Notes: generated by a model not told the origin, from the sequence alone. DNA of 37,134 nucleotides from Muribaculaceae bacterium (GCA_023666885.1 JAMPBB010000001.1:206837-243970), one strand, 5' to 3'; counted from the first letter of the stretch, positions 24,694 through 34,053 are shown. A program made the numbers and translations.

Positions 24694-25364
24694 GGCTTGG
24701 GGCGTGTGTCTATTCGGGTTATGGTTCCGTCACGCATGGTTACCTTGCGGTCAGCCTGACAGGCCAGCGATTCATCGTGGGTCACTATGACAAATGTATG
24801 ACCCATGTCGCGGCGCAAGTCAAAGAACAGGCGGTGCAGCTCCTCACGGTTATGTGAGTCCAAGCTACCCGACGGCTCGTCGGCCAGCACTACACGCGGA
24901 TTGTTTATCAGTGCACGAGCCACGGCGGCGCGTTGCCGCTCACCGCCTGATAGCTGAGCAGGGCGGTGCCCGGCACGGGCAGTGAGTCCGAGGTATTCTA
25001 TAAGTTTTCGTGCTTTTTCTAAGGCAGCCGTACGTGTATCGCCGCCTATCATGGCCGGTAAAGCTACGTTTTCCTCAAGCGTAAACTCGGGCAGAAGCTG
25101 GTGAAACTGGAATACGAAGCCTATATGGGTGTTGCGGAAGCGTGCAAGCTTGCCGGCATTCATACTGAACAGATCCGCACCATCGTAGCGTACGGAGCCG
25201 CTGTCAGGACGGTCAAGTGAGCCTACTATCTGTAGCAGTGTGGTCTTGCCCGCACCGCTTGGCCCTACTATCGACACTATCTCGCCGCGCCCTATCTCCA
25301 AGTCTATGCCTCGGAGTACCTGAAGCCCGTCAAAACTTTTGGTTATACCGCGAATCTCTATCAT
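24690..25364 (-). CDS. lolD: ABC transporter ATP-binding protein, LolD-like
   Basis: A 224-aa ABC ATPase. Walker [10 protein letters not shown] (34-42), Q-loop region [19 protein letters not shown] (84-102), signature [15 protein letters not shown] (138-152) and Walker B VVLADEP (158-164) with a D-loop SLD. The Q-loop wording [13 protein letters not shown] is characteristic of LolD, the ATPase that powers extraction of lipoproteins from the inner membrane by LolCE. No permease gene is adjacent, so it would pair with LolC/E encoded elsewhere. It overlaps the lipoprotein gene, which fits but does not prove a lipoprotein-export role. A MacB-type ATPase is the main alternative. Confidence 0.85.
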   Translation of the reverse strand: MIEIRGITKSFDGLQVLRGIDLEIGRGEIVSIVGPSGAGKTTLLQIVGSLDRPDSGSVRYDGADLFSMNAGKLARFRNTHIGFVFQFHQLLPEFTLEENVALPAMIGGDTRTAALEKARKLIEYLGLTARAGHRPAQLSGGERQRAAVARALINNPRVVLADEPSGSLDSHNREELHRLFFDLRRDMGHTFVIVTHDESLACQADRKVTMRDGTITRIDTRPKP

Positions 25365-25368
25365 TTTA

Positions 25369-25376
25369 CAAAATTA
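25369..25376 (-). promoter_or_regulatory. Possible -7 box upstream of lolD
   Basis: On the minus strand this is TAATTTTG, fitting TAnnTTTG, only four bases before the ATG at 25364. No matching -33 element. In such AT-rich spacers a chance match is possible. Confidence 0.3.
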
Positions 25377-25387
25377 ATGATAAATCA

Positions 25388-27052
25388 TCAGTATTTGAAT
25401 GAACTTCCGCCCAAAAACTCGCGCAGCAGTGATGTCGACGGCACAAACTCCTCGCTTATAGGAGTGAAATAGCTCAAAAATCGGCTCAGGCGCGATGCCT
25501 CGGCGTATTCAGGTACGTCGTGAGGTACACGCTTGAGTATCTCCTCGCCGCGTTCTTTCATCACACCGAGCTCGAATAGCAGCGAGGAGTTGAACGTGGA
25601 GTCGGCATTTTCCTGATAGGGGAATATCCACTTCTCTTCGCCGCGCCTTACGCTGGGCCAGCGGCGTATGGTGGATACCGCATCTGTGCCACGGTACTTG
25701 GCGTCACGTATTATGCGGCGCAGCAGGCGGTTGTCGGTAGTAGGAATCCAGTTGTGGTCATCAATGGATATGGTGGTCAGTGCCGATATGTACACACGGT
25801 ATTTCATATGGTCCGGTACATGTGATGTCAGTTCCGGATTCAGCCCGTGTATGCCTTCTATGAGCAATATGGAGCGGTCGCCGAGTTTTATGCGGTTGCC
25901 TCGGTATTCACGGCCTCCGGTGGCAAAGTTGTAATAGGGGAGTTCCACATCGCCGCCGTGTATAAGTGTGTTCAAGTCTGAGTTGAACTGTTCTATATCA
26001 AGCGCATAGAGCGATTCGTAATCAAAATCACCCGATTCATCGCGCGGAGTATGCTCCCTATCCACAAAGTAGTCATCGAGCGATATCATCTGCGGCTCAA
26101 GCAGATTGGTCATAAGATGTATGGCTAACCGCTTGGTAAACGTGGTTTTACCTGATGATGACGGGCCGGCTATGAGCACTATCTTGGCGCCTCCGGAGCG
26201 GAAACGTTCGGTTATGGCATCGGCTATGGTGGCTATACGTTTGTCATGGAGAGTTTCGCTCACGTTTATCAGCATGGGCGAGTGTCCGGCCTCCACGGCC
26301 ATATTCAGCTCGCCTACATCGCTTACGCCTACTATGCGGTTAAATGCCAGATAATCAGTAAATGCATGGTACATCTTCTCTTGCGTAACGTGCTGCGGCG
26401 GCACATCCGGATTTTTAGGGTCGAAGCCTGACAGCAGGAAGCCATCCTTGTATGGCGTGAGGTCAAATGTACGGAGCAGTCCGGTAGACGGTGCCAAGGC
26501 GCCATAATAGCTGTCGGCCAGATTGTCTAATCGGTAATATACCGTGTACAGGTCATGTCGGGTGCTCAGAAGAGTTACTTTGTCATGCAGTCCCTGCTCG
26601 CGGAATATCTCTATCACATCCTTGGTGAGGCGTTCGCAGCGCACAAAGGGTAGGTCACTCCGGATGATGGATGTCATATGGTCACGCAGGCGTGCCACAT
26701 CGGCCGCCTCGGGCACCATGCCTTTCAGGCGGCAGTAATAGCCGTTGGATATGGAGTGCTCTATTCTGAGGCTTTCCTGTGGCATCAGGTCATGTACGGC
26801 CTTGTACAGCACCATACAGAGCGACCGTATGTAGCACCGCTGTCCGGATGATGAGGTTACGGGCAGGAATTCCACCATTTTAGGAGCGTAGACCGGGAAG
26901 TTAAGATCCTCGGTCTTGTTGTTGACGCGTGCGCATATGGGCGTGAATGGTATTTCTGATGATATGCGGAAGTATATGTCCAGCAGCGTGTCGCCTCCGT
27001 GGGCATCAATGTAGCGGTTCAGATTGGTGCAGAATATCTTCAGTGTGGTCAT
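25388..27052 (-). CDS. Nucleoside (uridine-type) kinase with N-terminal TGS-like domain
   Basis: A 554-aa fusion typical of Bacteroidetes and some Firmicutes. The N-terminal ~60 residues look like a TGS/ubiquitin-like domain, and the next ~200 resemble the second additional domain of threonyl-tRNA synthetase (for example HSISNGYYCRL). The C-terminal half is a phosphoribulokinase/uridine-kinase domain with P-loop GPSSSGKTTFTKRL starting near residue 295, then SLDDYF and a Walker-B-like LLIEGIHGLNP. It probably phosphorylates uridine or another nucleoside with ATP. The role of the synthetase-like front half is unknown. It follows the WaaP/InaA-like kinase gene by 13 bp. Confidence 0.88.
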   Translation of the reverse strand: MTTLKIFCTNLNRYIDAHGGDTLLDIYFRISSEIPFTPICARVNNKTEDLNFPVYAPKMVEFLPVTSSSGQRCYIRSLCMVLYKAVHDLMPQESLRIEHSISNGYYCRLKGMVPEAADVARLRDHMTSIIRSDLPFVRCERLTKDVIEIFREQGLHDKVTLLSTRHDLYTVYYRLDNLADSYYGALAPSTGLLRTFDLTPYKDGFLLSGFDPKNPDVPPQHVTQEKMYHAFTDYLAFNRIVGVSDVGELNMAVEAGHSPMLINVSETLHDKRIATIADAITERFRSGGAKIVLIAGPSSSGKTTFTKRLAIHLMTNLLEPQMISLDDYFVDREHTPRDESGDFDYESLYALDIEQFNSDLNTLIHGGDVELPYYNFATGGREYRGNRIKLGDRSILLIEGIHGLNPELTSHVPDHMKYRVYISALTTISIDDHNWIPTTDNRLLRRIIRDAKYRGTDAVSTIRRWPSVRRGEEKWIFPYQENADSTFNSSLLFELGVMKERGEEILKRVPHDVPEYAEASRLSRFLSYFTPISEEFVPSTSLLREFLGGSSFKY

Positions 27053-27065
27053 GAGGGGTAGTGTG

Positions 27066-27821
27066 TTAATGATGGATACGTATGGCGTCCTTCAGGGCAT
27101 GGCGTATGCGCCGTGACCGCTCGAATCTGTTCAGCCCGCGCGCCACAGCCCCGGCTGTCAGTTCAGGATCGCGTCCGGTGGCTGTGGCATATTCGCGAGC
27201 CAAAGCATCGGACAATTTATGAACGTGCGTAAGGCGCACCAGGTTCGCTATGATTTCTTTTTCTGTGAAGTGTTTTTTGAATCGGCTCCGGTTTGTGTCT
27301 ATCACCTCGAATGTGTACGGCCTTGCCGATGTGTCCACCAGTATGTTGCTCAGATTGGGGTCGCCGTGTATCACTCCCTTGTCATGCATCTCGGCTATGA
27401 ATAGGGCTGTGGCTTTTATAAGCTCGGGAGCAGGGGAGTCGGCCTCCAGAATGCCCCGAAGAGCAGGCAGTGGGGTGAATACGCTTATGAAGTAGCTGTC
27501 AGTAAGCAGCCCGTGGGAATATATCTCAATGTACGCTACCCCTTCAGGGGTGCGTATGCCCATGCTTAGGAGAGTGGAGGCGTATTGGTAGGCTCGGCAG
27601 GCCTTGCTTTTGCGTAGCCACGTGTAGGCCATGCGCTGTATCAGCCGTGGGCGCCGATAGCTTTTCACCACTAATTTAGTGCCGTCAGGCATAGTGAAAA
27701 GTTTCACCCGGTTACGGGCCTCATACATAAGGCTTCCCTGGCTGTCAAATATATCCGGCAGCCTATGTATGAAGTCGGCATACCGGGTGTATGCAGGGTT
27801 TATTTCACAGCGTACGCTCAT
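27066..27821 (-). CDS. Lipopolysaccharide kinase (WaaP/InaA-like) family protein
   Basis: A 251-aa protein with the eukaryotic-type kinase fold reduced as in WaaP/KdkA/InaA. Lys53 in KLVVKSYRR would bind ATP. The catalytic loop is IHGDPNLSNILVD (151-163, HGD and Asn), and the metal-binding Asp is probably Asp175 in EVIDTNRSRF. Such proteins phosphorylate Kdo or heptose in the inner core of LPS. Its position at the end of four glycosyltransferase genes, overlapping the last by ATGA, supports a lipid A-core or related envelope-glycan role. The acceptor sugar is not determined by sequence. Confidence 0.82.
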   Translation of the reverse strand: MSVRCEINPAYTRYADFIHRLPDIFDSQGSLMYEARNRVKLFTMPDGTKLVVKSYRRPRLIQRMAYTWLRKSKACRAYQYASTLLSMGIRTPEGVAYIEIYSHGLLTDSYFISVFTPLPALRGILEADSPAPELIKATALFIAEMHDKGVIHGDPNLSNILVDTSARPYTFEVIDTNRSRFKKHFTEKEIIANLVRLTHVHKLSDALAREYATATGRDPELTAGAVARGLNRFERSRRIRHALKDAIRIHH

Positions 27822-28882
27822 CCTTGTACTGAAGCATAGAGAGCCTGAATGGAGGCTATATAACTGTCAAATGCGTTTATGTCAGGCGAAGGGGTATATC
27901 GGCTGTCAGTCCTGTCAGTGTATGCTGATTCTATGGCTTGAGCCAAGCTGAGGGGGTCGCCCGGCTTGAAGTATAAGGTGCCCTCCGGAAGTATGCTCCG
28001 GTGAGCTATGAGATCCGATGCTATGACCCTTACACCGAATGCGTCAGGCACGCTGAGCATCCAGTCATACAGCAACGCTGACTTGTCCGGTATCACTATG
28101 GCGTCAGCGCTGTCTATCAGTGTGTCAGGCACGGTTATTGCGCCTTTGAAGTCTATGCGGTCAATTATGCCGTTAGAGCGGGCCTCACGTATCACTGGCA
28201 TCACTACGGGGCCTTGGCCTTGTCCTGCTACTATGAGCCTTATAGGGCGGTGTTTGAGCGAGTTCATGGCTCGCACTAAGGTGTAAAGACCTTTTGAGGG
28301 GGTGATTTCGCCCGCAAACAGAAGGGTGAAGCTGTCAGGATCACGCACCGGCTGCACGGCGCTGTGCGAGTCTATTCTTGATGTCACGGGCTTGATGTAG
28401 TGCAGCTTTTCGTGTGGAATGTCTGGGTCGGTGGATGTGAACAGTTCCATTGACTGACGCGTAGGGAACAGTATGGCGTCCACATCGGCATAAATGGCTG
28501 ATGCCGGAACTGATTTCTTGGCTGGCGAGGTTATGTGCCGGGTTATGATTATGCGCGTCTTGGCGGCATTCTTGTCCAACATCCGTGCGCGTGCGGCTAT
28601 TACGGCATCGCGGAAGTCATGCACATGTATCACGGTAGGTGTGTCCGAGCTTCCGCGCAGAAGCTTTGAAACCCTTACGGGGCTTATCACATCCACGCTT
28701 CCTTTCAGTGGGGCGGTTACATAGTTTATGGCGGCCGACTTAAGCGGCGAAGTTATGCTGTCGGCGTTGCGGCATACTATGGTTACGTTATGGCCGAGCG
28801 CTTTCATGGCGCGGCATATGTCCAATGCATACCGCTCGCTTGAGCCCCATTCTTTATTGGATATTATATGTATTATGTTCAT
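27818..28882 (-). CDS. Glycosyltransferase family 4-like protein
   Basis: A 354-aa GT-B fold glycosyltransferase. The N-terminal domain opens with IIHIISNKEWGSSERYALDI and includes PTVIHVHDFRDAVIAAR. The C-terminal domain has the sugar-nucleotide binding segment FTLLFAGEITPSKGLYTLVR. The usual EGFG-x-E motif of group 1 transferases is degenerate here (PDKSALLYDWMLSVPDAFG), so the donor-binding end is atypical. Overlaps its neighbours on both sides by ATGA. Donor and acceptor unknown; probably builds LPS core or another surface glycan. Confidence 0.85.
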   Translation of the reverse strand: MNIIHIISNKEWGSSERYALDICRAMKALGHNVTIVCRNADSITSPLKSAAINYVTAPLKGSVDVISPVRVSKLLRGSSDTPTVIHVHDFRDAVIAARARMLDKNAAKTRIIITRHITSPAKKSVPASAIYADVDAILFPTRQSMELFTSTDPDIPHEKLHYIKPVTSRIDSHSAVQPVRDPDSFTLLFAGEITPSKGLYTLVRAMNSLKHRPIRLIVAGQGQGPVVMPVIREARSNGIIDRIDFKGAITVPDTLIDSADAIVIPDKSALLYDWMLSVPDAFGVRVIASDLIAHRSILPEGTLYFKPGDPLSLAQAIESAYTDRTDSRYTPSPDINAFDSYIASIQALYASVQG

Positions 28883-29637
28883 TTCTGTCGGTTTATACGT
28901 TTAGCGGCTTTCCATGCCAAGCGTGTGCAAGTGAAGCGTTCACGGCTTATGGCCAATCCGGTAAGCCCGTCGGAAAATCCACGGCTCCCGAAGTAGCATT
29001 TTACGAATTCCTTAAGCCCGTGGTACATGGGGGCACATATGCCCACCCGCTTTCCTGATGCGGCTATCACTTTGGCTTTCAGCGCGGCATGGCGGCGCTC
29101 GGTGCGTGCATACTCCACGGGGCTGTCGCACCGGTAGTGGAGTATGTCGCCGTCTATCAGTGACGGACGCACGGAGTCACGGAATATTACACGCTCCTGC
29201 ACGTCGCGCAGGTTCCAGTTGGCGTAGCGCTTGTCAAAGAGGCGTATCTGTACGTCAGGGTACCATCCGCAGTGTCTTACCGGACGCCCGCAGTAAAAGT
29301 TCAGGCGTGACAACGCATAGATACGGTGCGTAAATCCTGTCTTTTTCAGATCCATTATGGAGCGGGCCAATGCGGGCGACAGCACTTCATCGGCATCCAA
29401 GGCCAGTATGTAGCTGTGTGTGGCCAGCGATGTGGCATACTGCCGCTGTGCGCCGTAGCCACGCAGCTGGCGTTGCGTCACCCTGCATCCGTAGCGGCGG
29501 CATATGTCTACGGTTGAGTCGGTGGAATAAGAATCAACCACTATGATTTCATCCGCCACACCGGCAAGCGATTTCAGGCACGCTTCTATGCGGTTCTCTT
29601 CATTGTAGGTCAGTATGGTGGCGGTAATGGATCTCAT
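28879..29637 (-). CDS. Glycosyltransferase family 2, WaaE/KdtX-like
   Basis: A 252-aa GT-A enzyme. N-terminal ATILTYNEENRIEACLKSL and EIIVVDSYSTDSTV bind the nucleotide sugar; the DxD-type metal site is LALDADEVLSP. The arrangement and the RGYGAQRQYA segment match WaaE/KdtX-type LPS core beta-1,4-glucosyltransferases. It has its own possible -7 box 25 bp upstream and overlaps the next glycosyltransferase by ATGA. An LPS inner-core role is the best guess and is supported by the adjacent WaaP-like kinase. Confidence 0.88.
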   Translation of the reverse strand: MRSITATILTYNEENRIEACLKSLAGVADEIIVVDSYSTDSTVDICRRYGCRVTQRQLRGYGAQRQYATSLATHSYILALDADEVLSPALARSIMDLKKTGFTHRIYALSRLNFYCGRPVRHCGWYPDVQIRLFDKRYANWNLRDVQERVIFRDSVRPSLIDGDILHYRCDSPVEYARTERRHAALKAKVIAASGKRVGICAPMYHGLKEFVKCYFGSRGFSDGLTGLAISRERFTCTRLAWKAAKRINRQK

Positions 29638-29662
29638 AGTTATTGATGGTTTACTCTGATGG

Positions 29663-29670
29663 CAAATATA
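29663..29670 (-). promoter_or_regulatory. Candidate internal -7 box before the WaaE-like gene
   Basis: On the minus strand this reads TATATTTG followed by CC, in the 45-bp gap between two glycosyltransferase genes. It would give a leader of about 20 nt. No clear -33 element. Confidence 0.42.
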
Positions 29671-29682
29671 ATGTAAATTTCC

Positions 29683-30408
29683 TTATTTGCCACGTATTTT
29701 GAGCATTAAATATGTAGGAAGCAGGTGTAGCAGGTGTTTTGCGCCTCGCAGGGGGCCGTCCACTTCCATAATCACTTTCATATTGTCCTCCAGCCCGAGG
29801 GAGCGCCGTCTGTTGGATACGCCTCCGGTGTCAAATATGGCTATGGGGAAGTCTACACGGTGAAATGCCCGGTGCTCACGGATGAGTATCTTGAAAAATT
29901 TGAAGTCGGCTGACATTCGGTGGTTTATGTCGAACGGATGGCTTTCAAGTAATTCCCGGCGGCACATTACGCTTTGGTGGCAGAATATCATGCGGTGTGA
30001 GTCCCTTACAGGTGGCACCGGATATGTCACGGCCACCCCCTCGCGGTTCTTTTTAATGACTCCGCCGTAAAGCACATCGTCATCAGGCCGGGCGGCTTCC
30101 ATCATGCGGGCTACGGTGTCAGGCGCGGCAAAAGTATCGCCGGCGTTCATGAATATCATCCATTGTCCGCTTGCCATGCTCACCCCCTTGTTCATGGCGT
30201 CATATATGCCCCGGTCAGGCTCCGATACCCACTTGTCCACACGGACGGATTGCCGTATCAGCTCCACGGATTCATCGGTCGAGGCGCCGTCTATTACCAC
30301 ATACTCTATGCCGCCATAGGTCTGTTCGGCCACGCTCTGCATGGTGCGGGCAAGCTGTGCTGCACAGTTGCGGCACACGGTTATCACTGTAATTCTCTCT
30401 CCGTTCAT
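29683..30408 (-). CDS. Glycosyltransferase family 2 (WcaA-like)
   Basis: A 241-aa GT-A glycosyltransferase. The N-terminus ITVITVCRNCAAQLARTMQ and EYVVIDGASTDESVELI are typical, with FMNAGDTF at the position of the DxD-type metal site and later CHQSVMCRRELL. I start at the ATG at 30408, because it overlaps the TGA of the upstream glycosyltransferase as ATGA, as elsewhere in this cluster; an upstream in-frame Met (30456) would lie inside that gene. Donor unknown. Confidence 0.88.
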   Translation of the reverse strand: MNGERITVITVCRNCAAQLARTMQSVAEQTYGGIEYVVIDGASTDESVELIRQSVRVDKWVSEPDRGIYDAMNKGVSMASGQWMIFMNAGDTFAAPDTVARMMEAARPDDDVLYGGVIKKNREGVAVTYPVPPVRDSHRMIFCHQSVMCRRELLESHPFDINHRMSADFKFFKILIREHRAFHRVDFPIAIFDTGGVSNRRRSLGLEDNMKVIMEVDGPLRGAKHLLHLLPTYLMLKIRGK

Positions 30409-31484
30409 ATCAGTTTTCGATACACGTCGGTTGTCAGGGCGGCGCACTTGTCCCACGAGTATTCTTCAAGTTTCCGGCTGGCGGCGCTGAGCAGGGTCTG
30501 ACGGTAGGCTGAGTCAGTGATTACCCGTTCAATTACTGAGGCCATCTCTTCGGGCTCGTGTGGATTGAAGTAGGCGCCCCCCGGACCTGCTACTTCAGGC
30601 ATGACCGATGTATGGCTCAGCGCCACGGGGCATCCGGCAGCGAATGCCTCAAGTATGGTCATGCCGAATCCCTCCATAAGGGAGGGGAGTACGAAGCACT
30701 GCGCCCCGGCGTAGACAGCATGCATCTGCTCTGTGGCAAACAGTCCGTTTATCACTTTCCGCTCCATCCCGGCGCACTTCAGCGTCTGCTTTTCGTGAGG
30801 CTTGAATGGACGGCCTGTGCACACCAAGCGCAAGTCAGGATATTTCTGTGCCAATATCTTGAATGCCGTCAGCAGCGTGGCAAAGTTCTTGTAGCCGCCC
30901 CTTTCGCCCACGTAGAGTATGTATGGACCTATGCCGAGCGGTGATCCTTTCTGTGTGGTCGGGGCAGGGGAGTAGCCGTGGTGTATCACGCTTATGCGTT
31001 CCTGCGGTATGCCGTACATATTTACTATGTCAGCTTTGGTGGCATGGCTTATGGCTATTATGGCATCGGCGCTGCGTATGCACTGCTCCATGTCAAGCAG
31101 CTTTTGTGGCCGTTCGGTGCCCTTGGGGTGTATATGTTCGGCTATGAGGTCATGCACCGTTATTACGTATGGGCGGCGATTGCGCCCACGCATGAACGTG
31201 TTGTAGTCCGTGGGGTGCATCACGTCATAGTCAGCACAGCGCATTATGGCTGCGTCATACCGGTGATTTATCAGTCGGTTCAGTTTCCTATAGTCCGGTA
31301 TGCGGCTCAGGTTTATGTACCGGCCATGATTCCTGAGATTTTTCAGGTATATGTTGGCCGAGGCCCTTACGCCCATTTCGGCTGTCACTTCCGGGGGCAT
31401 GTGGTTTATCAGCTCTACGAAATATCGTGAGATGCCTCCGAATGCTTGACGCGAAAAAATGGTGCTGTCGTAAAATACTTTCAT
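30405..31484 (-). CDS. Glycosyltransferase family 4
   Basis: A 359-aa GT-B glycosyltransferase. The start MKVFYDSTIFSRQAFGGISR, the mid-protein VTVHDLIAEHIHP, the donor-binding start LYVGERGGYKNFATLL, and the EGFGMTILEAFAAGCPVA motif (with the E-x7-E glutamates) are all present. This group transfers mannose or related sugars from nucleotide donors. It is the first gene of the leftward glycan run; a TATATTTG -7 box is eight bases before its ATG. Confidence 0.92.
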   Translation of the reverse strand: MKVFYDSTIFSRQAFGGISRYFVELINHMPPEVTAEMGVRASANIYLKNLRNHGRYINLSRIPDYRKLNRLINHRYDAAIMRCADYDVMHPTDYNTFMRGRNRRPYVITVHDLIAEHIHPKGTERPQKLLDMEQCIRSADAIIAISHATKADIVNMYGIPQERISVIHHGYSPAPTTQKGSPLGIGPYILYVGERGGYKNFATLLTAFKILAQKYPDLRLVCTGRPFKPHEKQTLKCAGMERKVINGLFATEQMHAVYAGAQCFVLPSLMEGFGMTILEAFAAGCPVALSHTSVMPEVAGPGGAYFNPHEPEEMASVIERVITDSAYRQTLLSAASRKLEEYSWDKCAALTTDVYRKLI

Positions 31485-31492
31485 AGGTCATG

Positions 31493-31500
31493 CAAATATA
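31493..31500 (-). promoter_or_regulatory. Candidate -7 box for the glycosyltransferase run
   Basis: On the minus strand this reads TATATTTG followed by CA, eight bases before the ATG at 31484. Predicted leader is close to zero. No TTTG at the standard -33 distance. Confidence 0.45.
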
Positions 31501-31668
31501 ATAAAAATATCGTGTGTATTTCATGGCGTGAGAATCCGATATTTCCGTCCGTGATTACGTGCGCAGCTTTTTATGCCAATCTCACCGGCCTAAAATTTGT
31601 GTAAGCGATTGGTGTATAATCGTTAATGGCTTGTTTTGCGTGTCGTGATTTTGAGGCGAAAAGGAAAT

Positions 31669-31700
31669 TTTGCTATGTTTGCGGATATTTCTTATTTTTG
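31669..31700 (+). promoter_or_regulatory. Promoter of ybeY-mnmG-apt-uvrC
   Basis: TTTG (31669-31672), a 20-base spacer, then TATTTTTG (31693-31700): an exact match to both halves of the Bacteroidetes sigma-A consensus TTTG-N19-21-TAnnTTTG. It is the best promoter in the window. The ybeY ATG at 31712 is only 11 bases past the -7 box, so the leader should be very short. Confidence 0.7.
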
Positions 31701-31711
31701 TGTCCGGAAAA

Positions 31712-32140
31712 ATGAATGGACATAATATTCAATGGTTTGTTCTTGAGCCGGCTGTGATGCCGGAGCTTGACTTTGCAGCCATGGAGCGTTGGCTCATGGC
31801 CGTAGCTTCCGCACATGATAGGAATGTGGGCGCCATCAACTATGTATTCTGTGATGATGAGAAGATTCTTGAGGTCAACCGCCAATTCATCAGCCATGAT
31901 TACTACACGGATATAATTACATTCGACTACTCGCGTGATGACACCGTGAGCGGCGACGTATATATATCGCTTGACACCGTGGCCACTAATGCCGCCAAGT
32001 ATGCGCCTTCGTATGAGCGTGAATTGCAGCGTGTTATAGCTCACGGCTTGCTCCACCTGTGCGGTATTGACGATAAGGGGCCAGGTGAGCGTGAAATTAT
32101 GGAGCGGCACGAGGATGAAGCTCTTGCCATGCTTAATTAA
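31712..32140 (+). CDS. ybeY: Endoribonuclease YbeY
   Basis: A 142-aa YbeY, a metal-dependent single-strand RNase involved in 16S rRNA 3'-end maturation and ribosome quality control. The family motif is [20 protein letters not shown] (111-130): His111 and His115 are kept, but the third metal ligand, usually His in HGxLHLxGYDH, is Asp121 here. I recall that Bacteroidetes YbeY often has this Asp-Lys form. I chose the ATG at 31712 because the more upstream in-frame start (31670) lies within the promoter. The next gene, mnmG, follows after 26 bp. Confidence 0.93.
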   Translation: MNGHNIQWFVLEPAVMPELDFAAMERWLMAVASAHDRNVGAINYVFCDDEKILEVNRQFISHDYYTDIITFDYSRDDTVSGDVYISLDTVATNAAKYAPSYERELQRVIAHGLLHLCGIDDKGPGEREIMERHEDEALAMLN

Positions 32141-32166
32141 ATATCTGTAGGTCAATAATATACTTT

Positions 32167-34044
32167 ATGGATTTTCGCTATGACGTCATAGTAGTGGGTG
32201 CCGGTCATGCCGGCTGTGAGGCTGCTTCGGCAGCTGCTCGCATGGGATCATCTACCCTGCTCATAACGCTTGATATGAACAAGATAGCCCAGATGAGCTG
32301 TAACCCTGCCGTGGGCGGAATAGCCAAGGGTCAGATAGTGCGTGAGATTGATGCCTTGGGTGGGCAGATGGGCATTATCACTGACCGTGCGTCCATACAG
32401 TTCCGAATGCTCAACCGCTCCAAGGGGCCTGCTGTGTGGAGTCCGCGTGCGCAGGCTGACCGCATGGTGTTCAGCCGTCTGTGGCGCGAAACGTTGGAGA
32501 ACACGCCCAATCTGCGCATGTGGCAGGATGATGTCACTGGTCTGATAATAGAGGATGGTGCCGTTAAGGGCGTCACTACGGCTTTTGGTGTCCGCTTCTT
32601 GGCTGATGCCGTTATTCTCACCGCCGGTACTTTTCTGAACGGACTTATGCACGTAGGCCGTGTTCAGATTAAGGGTGGCCGCGTGGCCGAGCTTGCATCC
32701 ACAGGGCTTACCGGGCAGTTGATAGAATTAGGTTTTACGGCTGACCGTATGAAGACGGGCACGCCTGTGCGTATTGACGGGCGCAGCGTTCATTTTGAGT
32801 TGACAACGCCCCAAAGCGGCGATGACGACTTCCATAAGTTCAGCTATCTGCCTTCGGTGCATCGCGAACTCAAGCAGCGGGAGTGTCACATCCTGCATAC
32901 CAACGCGGAAACGCACCGAATACTCCATGAAGCGCTGCCGGAATCGCCTCTTTACAATGGGCAAATTCAGAGTATTGGACCCCGATACTGTCCGAGCATA
33001 GAAACTAAAATAGTTACGTTTGCTGACAAGGACTCGCATCAGCTGTTCCTTGAACCGGAGGGCGAATCCACGCAGGAATATTATCTGAACGGATTCAGCA
33101 GTTCGCTGCCGCTTGACGTGCAGATAAGAGCTCTTTCTACTATTCCTGCGCTTAAGGATGTGCATATATACCGCCCCGGCTATGCTATAGAGTACGATTT
33201 CTTTGACCCTACACAGCTGCATCACACGCTTGAAACCAAGCTCGTGTCCGGTCTGTACTTTGCCGGACAGATTAACGGTACCACAGGTTATGAAGAAGCG
33301 GCAGGGCAGGGTATCGTAGCCGGAATAAATGCTCACATGAAGGTGCGCGGATTGCCGCCCTTTACTCTTGCACGCGATGAGGCTTATATAGGAGTGCTTA
33401 TTGATGACCTCGTGACCAAAGGTGTCGATGAGCCTTACCGTATGTTTACATCGCGTGCCGAGTACCGCATACTGCTTCGGCAGGATGACTGCGATATGCG
33501 CCTTACTCCTCGCGCCTATGAGATAGGGCTTGCTACCCGTGAACGGTATGAGTGTATGCTCCGGAAGAAATCGGCCATTGATGACCTTGTTTATTTCTGC
33601 TCGGTATATTCTGTGAAGCCTGAAGAGGTAAATGCTCAGTTGCGCCTGATGGATGAGTCGGAGCTTCGGCAGGCGATCAGGCTGCATGACTTGCTGCTGC
33701 GCCCGCGTATGAGTTTTGAATTGCTCGCCGGTTGGCTCCCTTGGCTTAAAGCACGCCTTGATGCCATTGAGCCGGATATGCGAAGCGAGATAATAGAGTG
33801 CGCTGAGATACTTATGAAGTACCAAGGCTACATTGACCGTGAGCGGCTAAATGCCGGGAAGCTCCACCGGCTTGAGGATGTGAAGCTGCGCGGCAAGATA
33901 GACTATGAATCCGTAAAGGCTCTATCTACCGAGGCTCGGCAAAAGCTCATCAAGATAGATCCGGCCACGGTGGGGCAGGCGTCGCGCATACCGGGAATTT
34001 CTCCGGCCGATGTGAATATCCTCCTGCTTTTGCTTGGGCGATGA
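32167..34044 (+). CDS. mnmG: tRNA uridine-5-carboxymethylaminomethyl modification enzyme MnmG
   Basis: A 625-aa FAD enzyme that with MnmE installs the carboxymethylaminomethyl group at wobble U34 of some tRNAs. The FAD-binding loop [11 protein letters not shown] (10-20), the [20 protein letters not shown] block (46-65) and [18 protein letters not shown] downstream (binding FAD and folate) are present, and the C-terminal helical domain for MnmE/tRNA contact is complete. Length is normal. It is often found near the replication origin in bacteria. A parS site begins ten bases beyond its stop codon. Confidence 0.97.
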   Translation: MDFRYDVIVVGAGHAGCEAASAAARMGSSTLLITLDMNKIAQMSCNPAVGGIAKGQIVREIDALGGQMGIITDRASIQFRMLNRSKGPAVWSPRAQADRMVFSRLWRETLENTPNLRMWQDDVTGLIIEDGAVKGVTTAFGVRFLADAVILTAGTFLNGLMHVGRVQIKGGRVAELASTGLTGQLIELGFTADRMKTGTPVRIDGRSVHFELTTPQSGDDDFHKFSYLPSVHRELKQRECHILHTNAETHRILHEALPESPLYNGQIQSIGPRYCPSIETKIVTFADKDSHQLFLEPEGESTQEYYLNGFSSSLPLDVQIRALSTIPALKDVHIYRPGYAIEYDFFDPTQLHHTLETKLVSGLYFAGQINGTTGYEEAAGQGIVAGINAHMKVRGLPPFTLARDEAYIGVLIDDLVTKGVDEPYRMFTSRAEYRILLRQDDCDMRLTPRAYEIGLATRERYECMLRKKSAIDDLVYFCSVYSVKPEEVNAQLRLMDESELRQAIRLHDLLLRPRMSFELLAGWLPWLKARLDAIEPDMRSEIIECAEILMKYQGYIDRERLNAGKLHRLEDVKLRGKIDYESVKALSTEARQKLIKIDPATVGQASRIPGISPADVNILLLLLGR

Positions 34045-34053
34045 CAAACGGTG

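Noticed and set aside
32728-33825. A 365-codon open frame on the strand opposite mnmG
   Set aside because: It lies wholly inside mnmG, in mirror phase to a strongly conserved enzyme, and has no recognisable domain or upstream signal. Biased codon use easily creates such frames.
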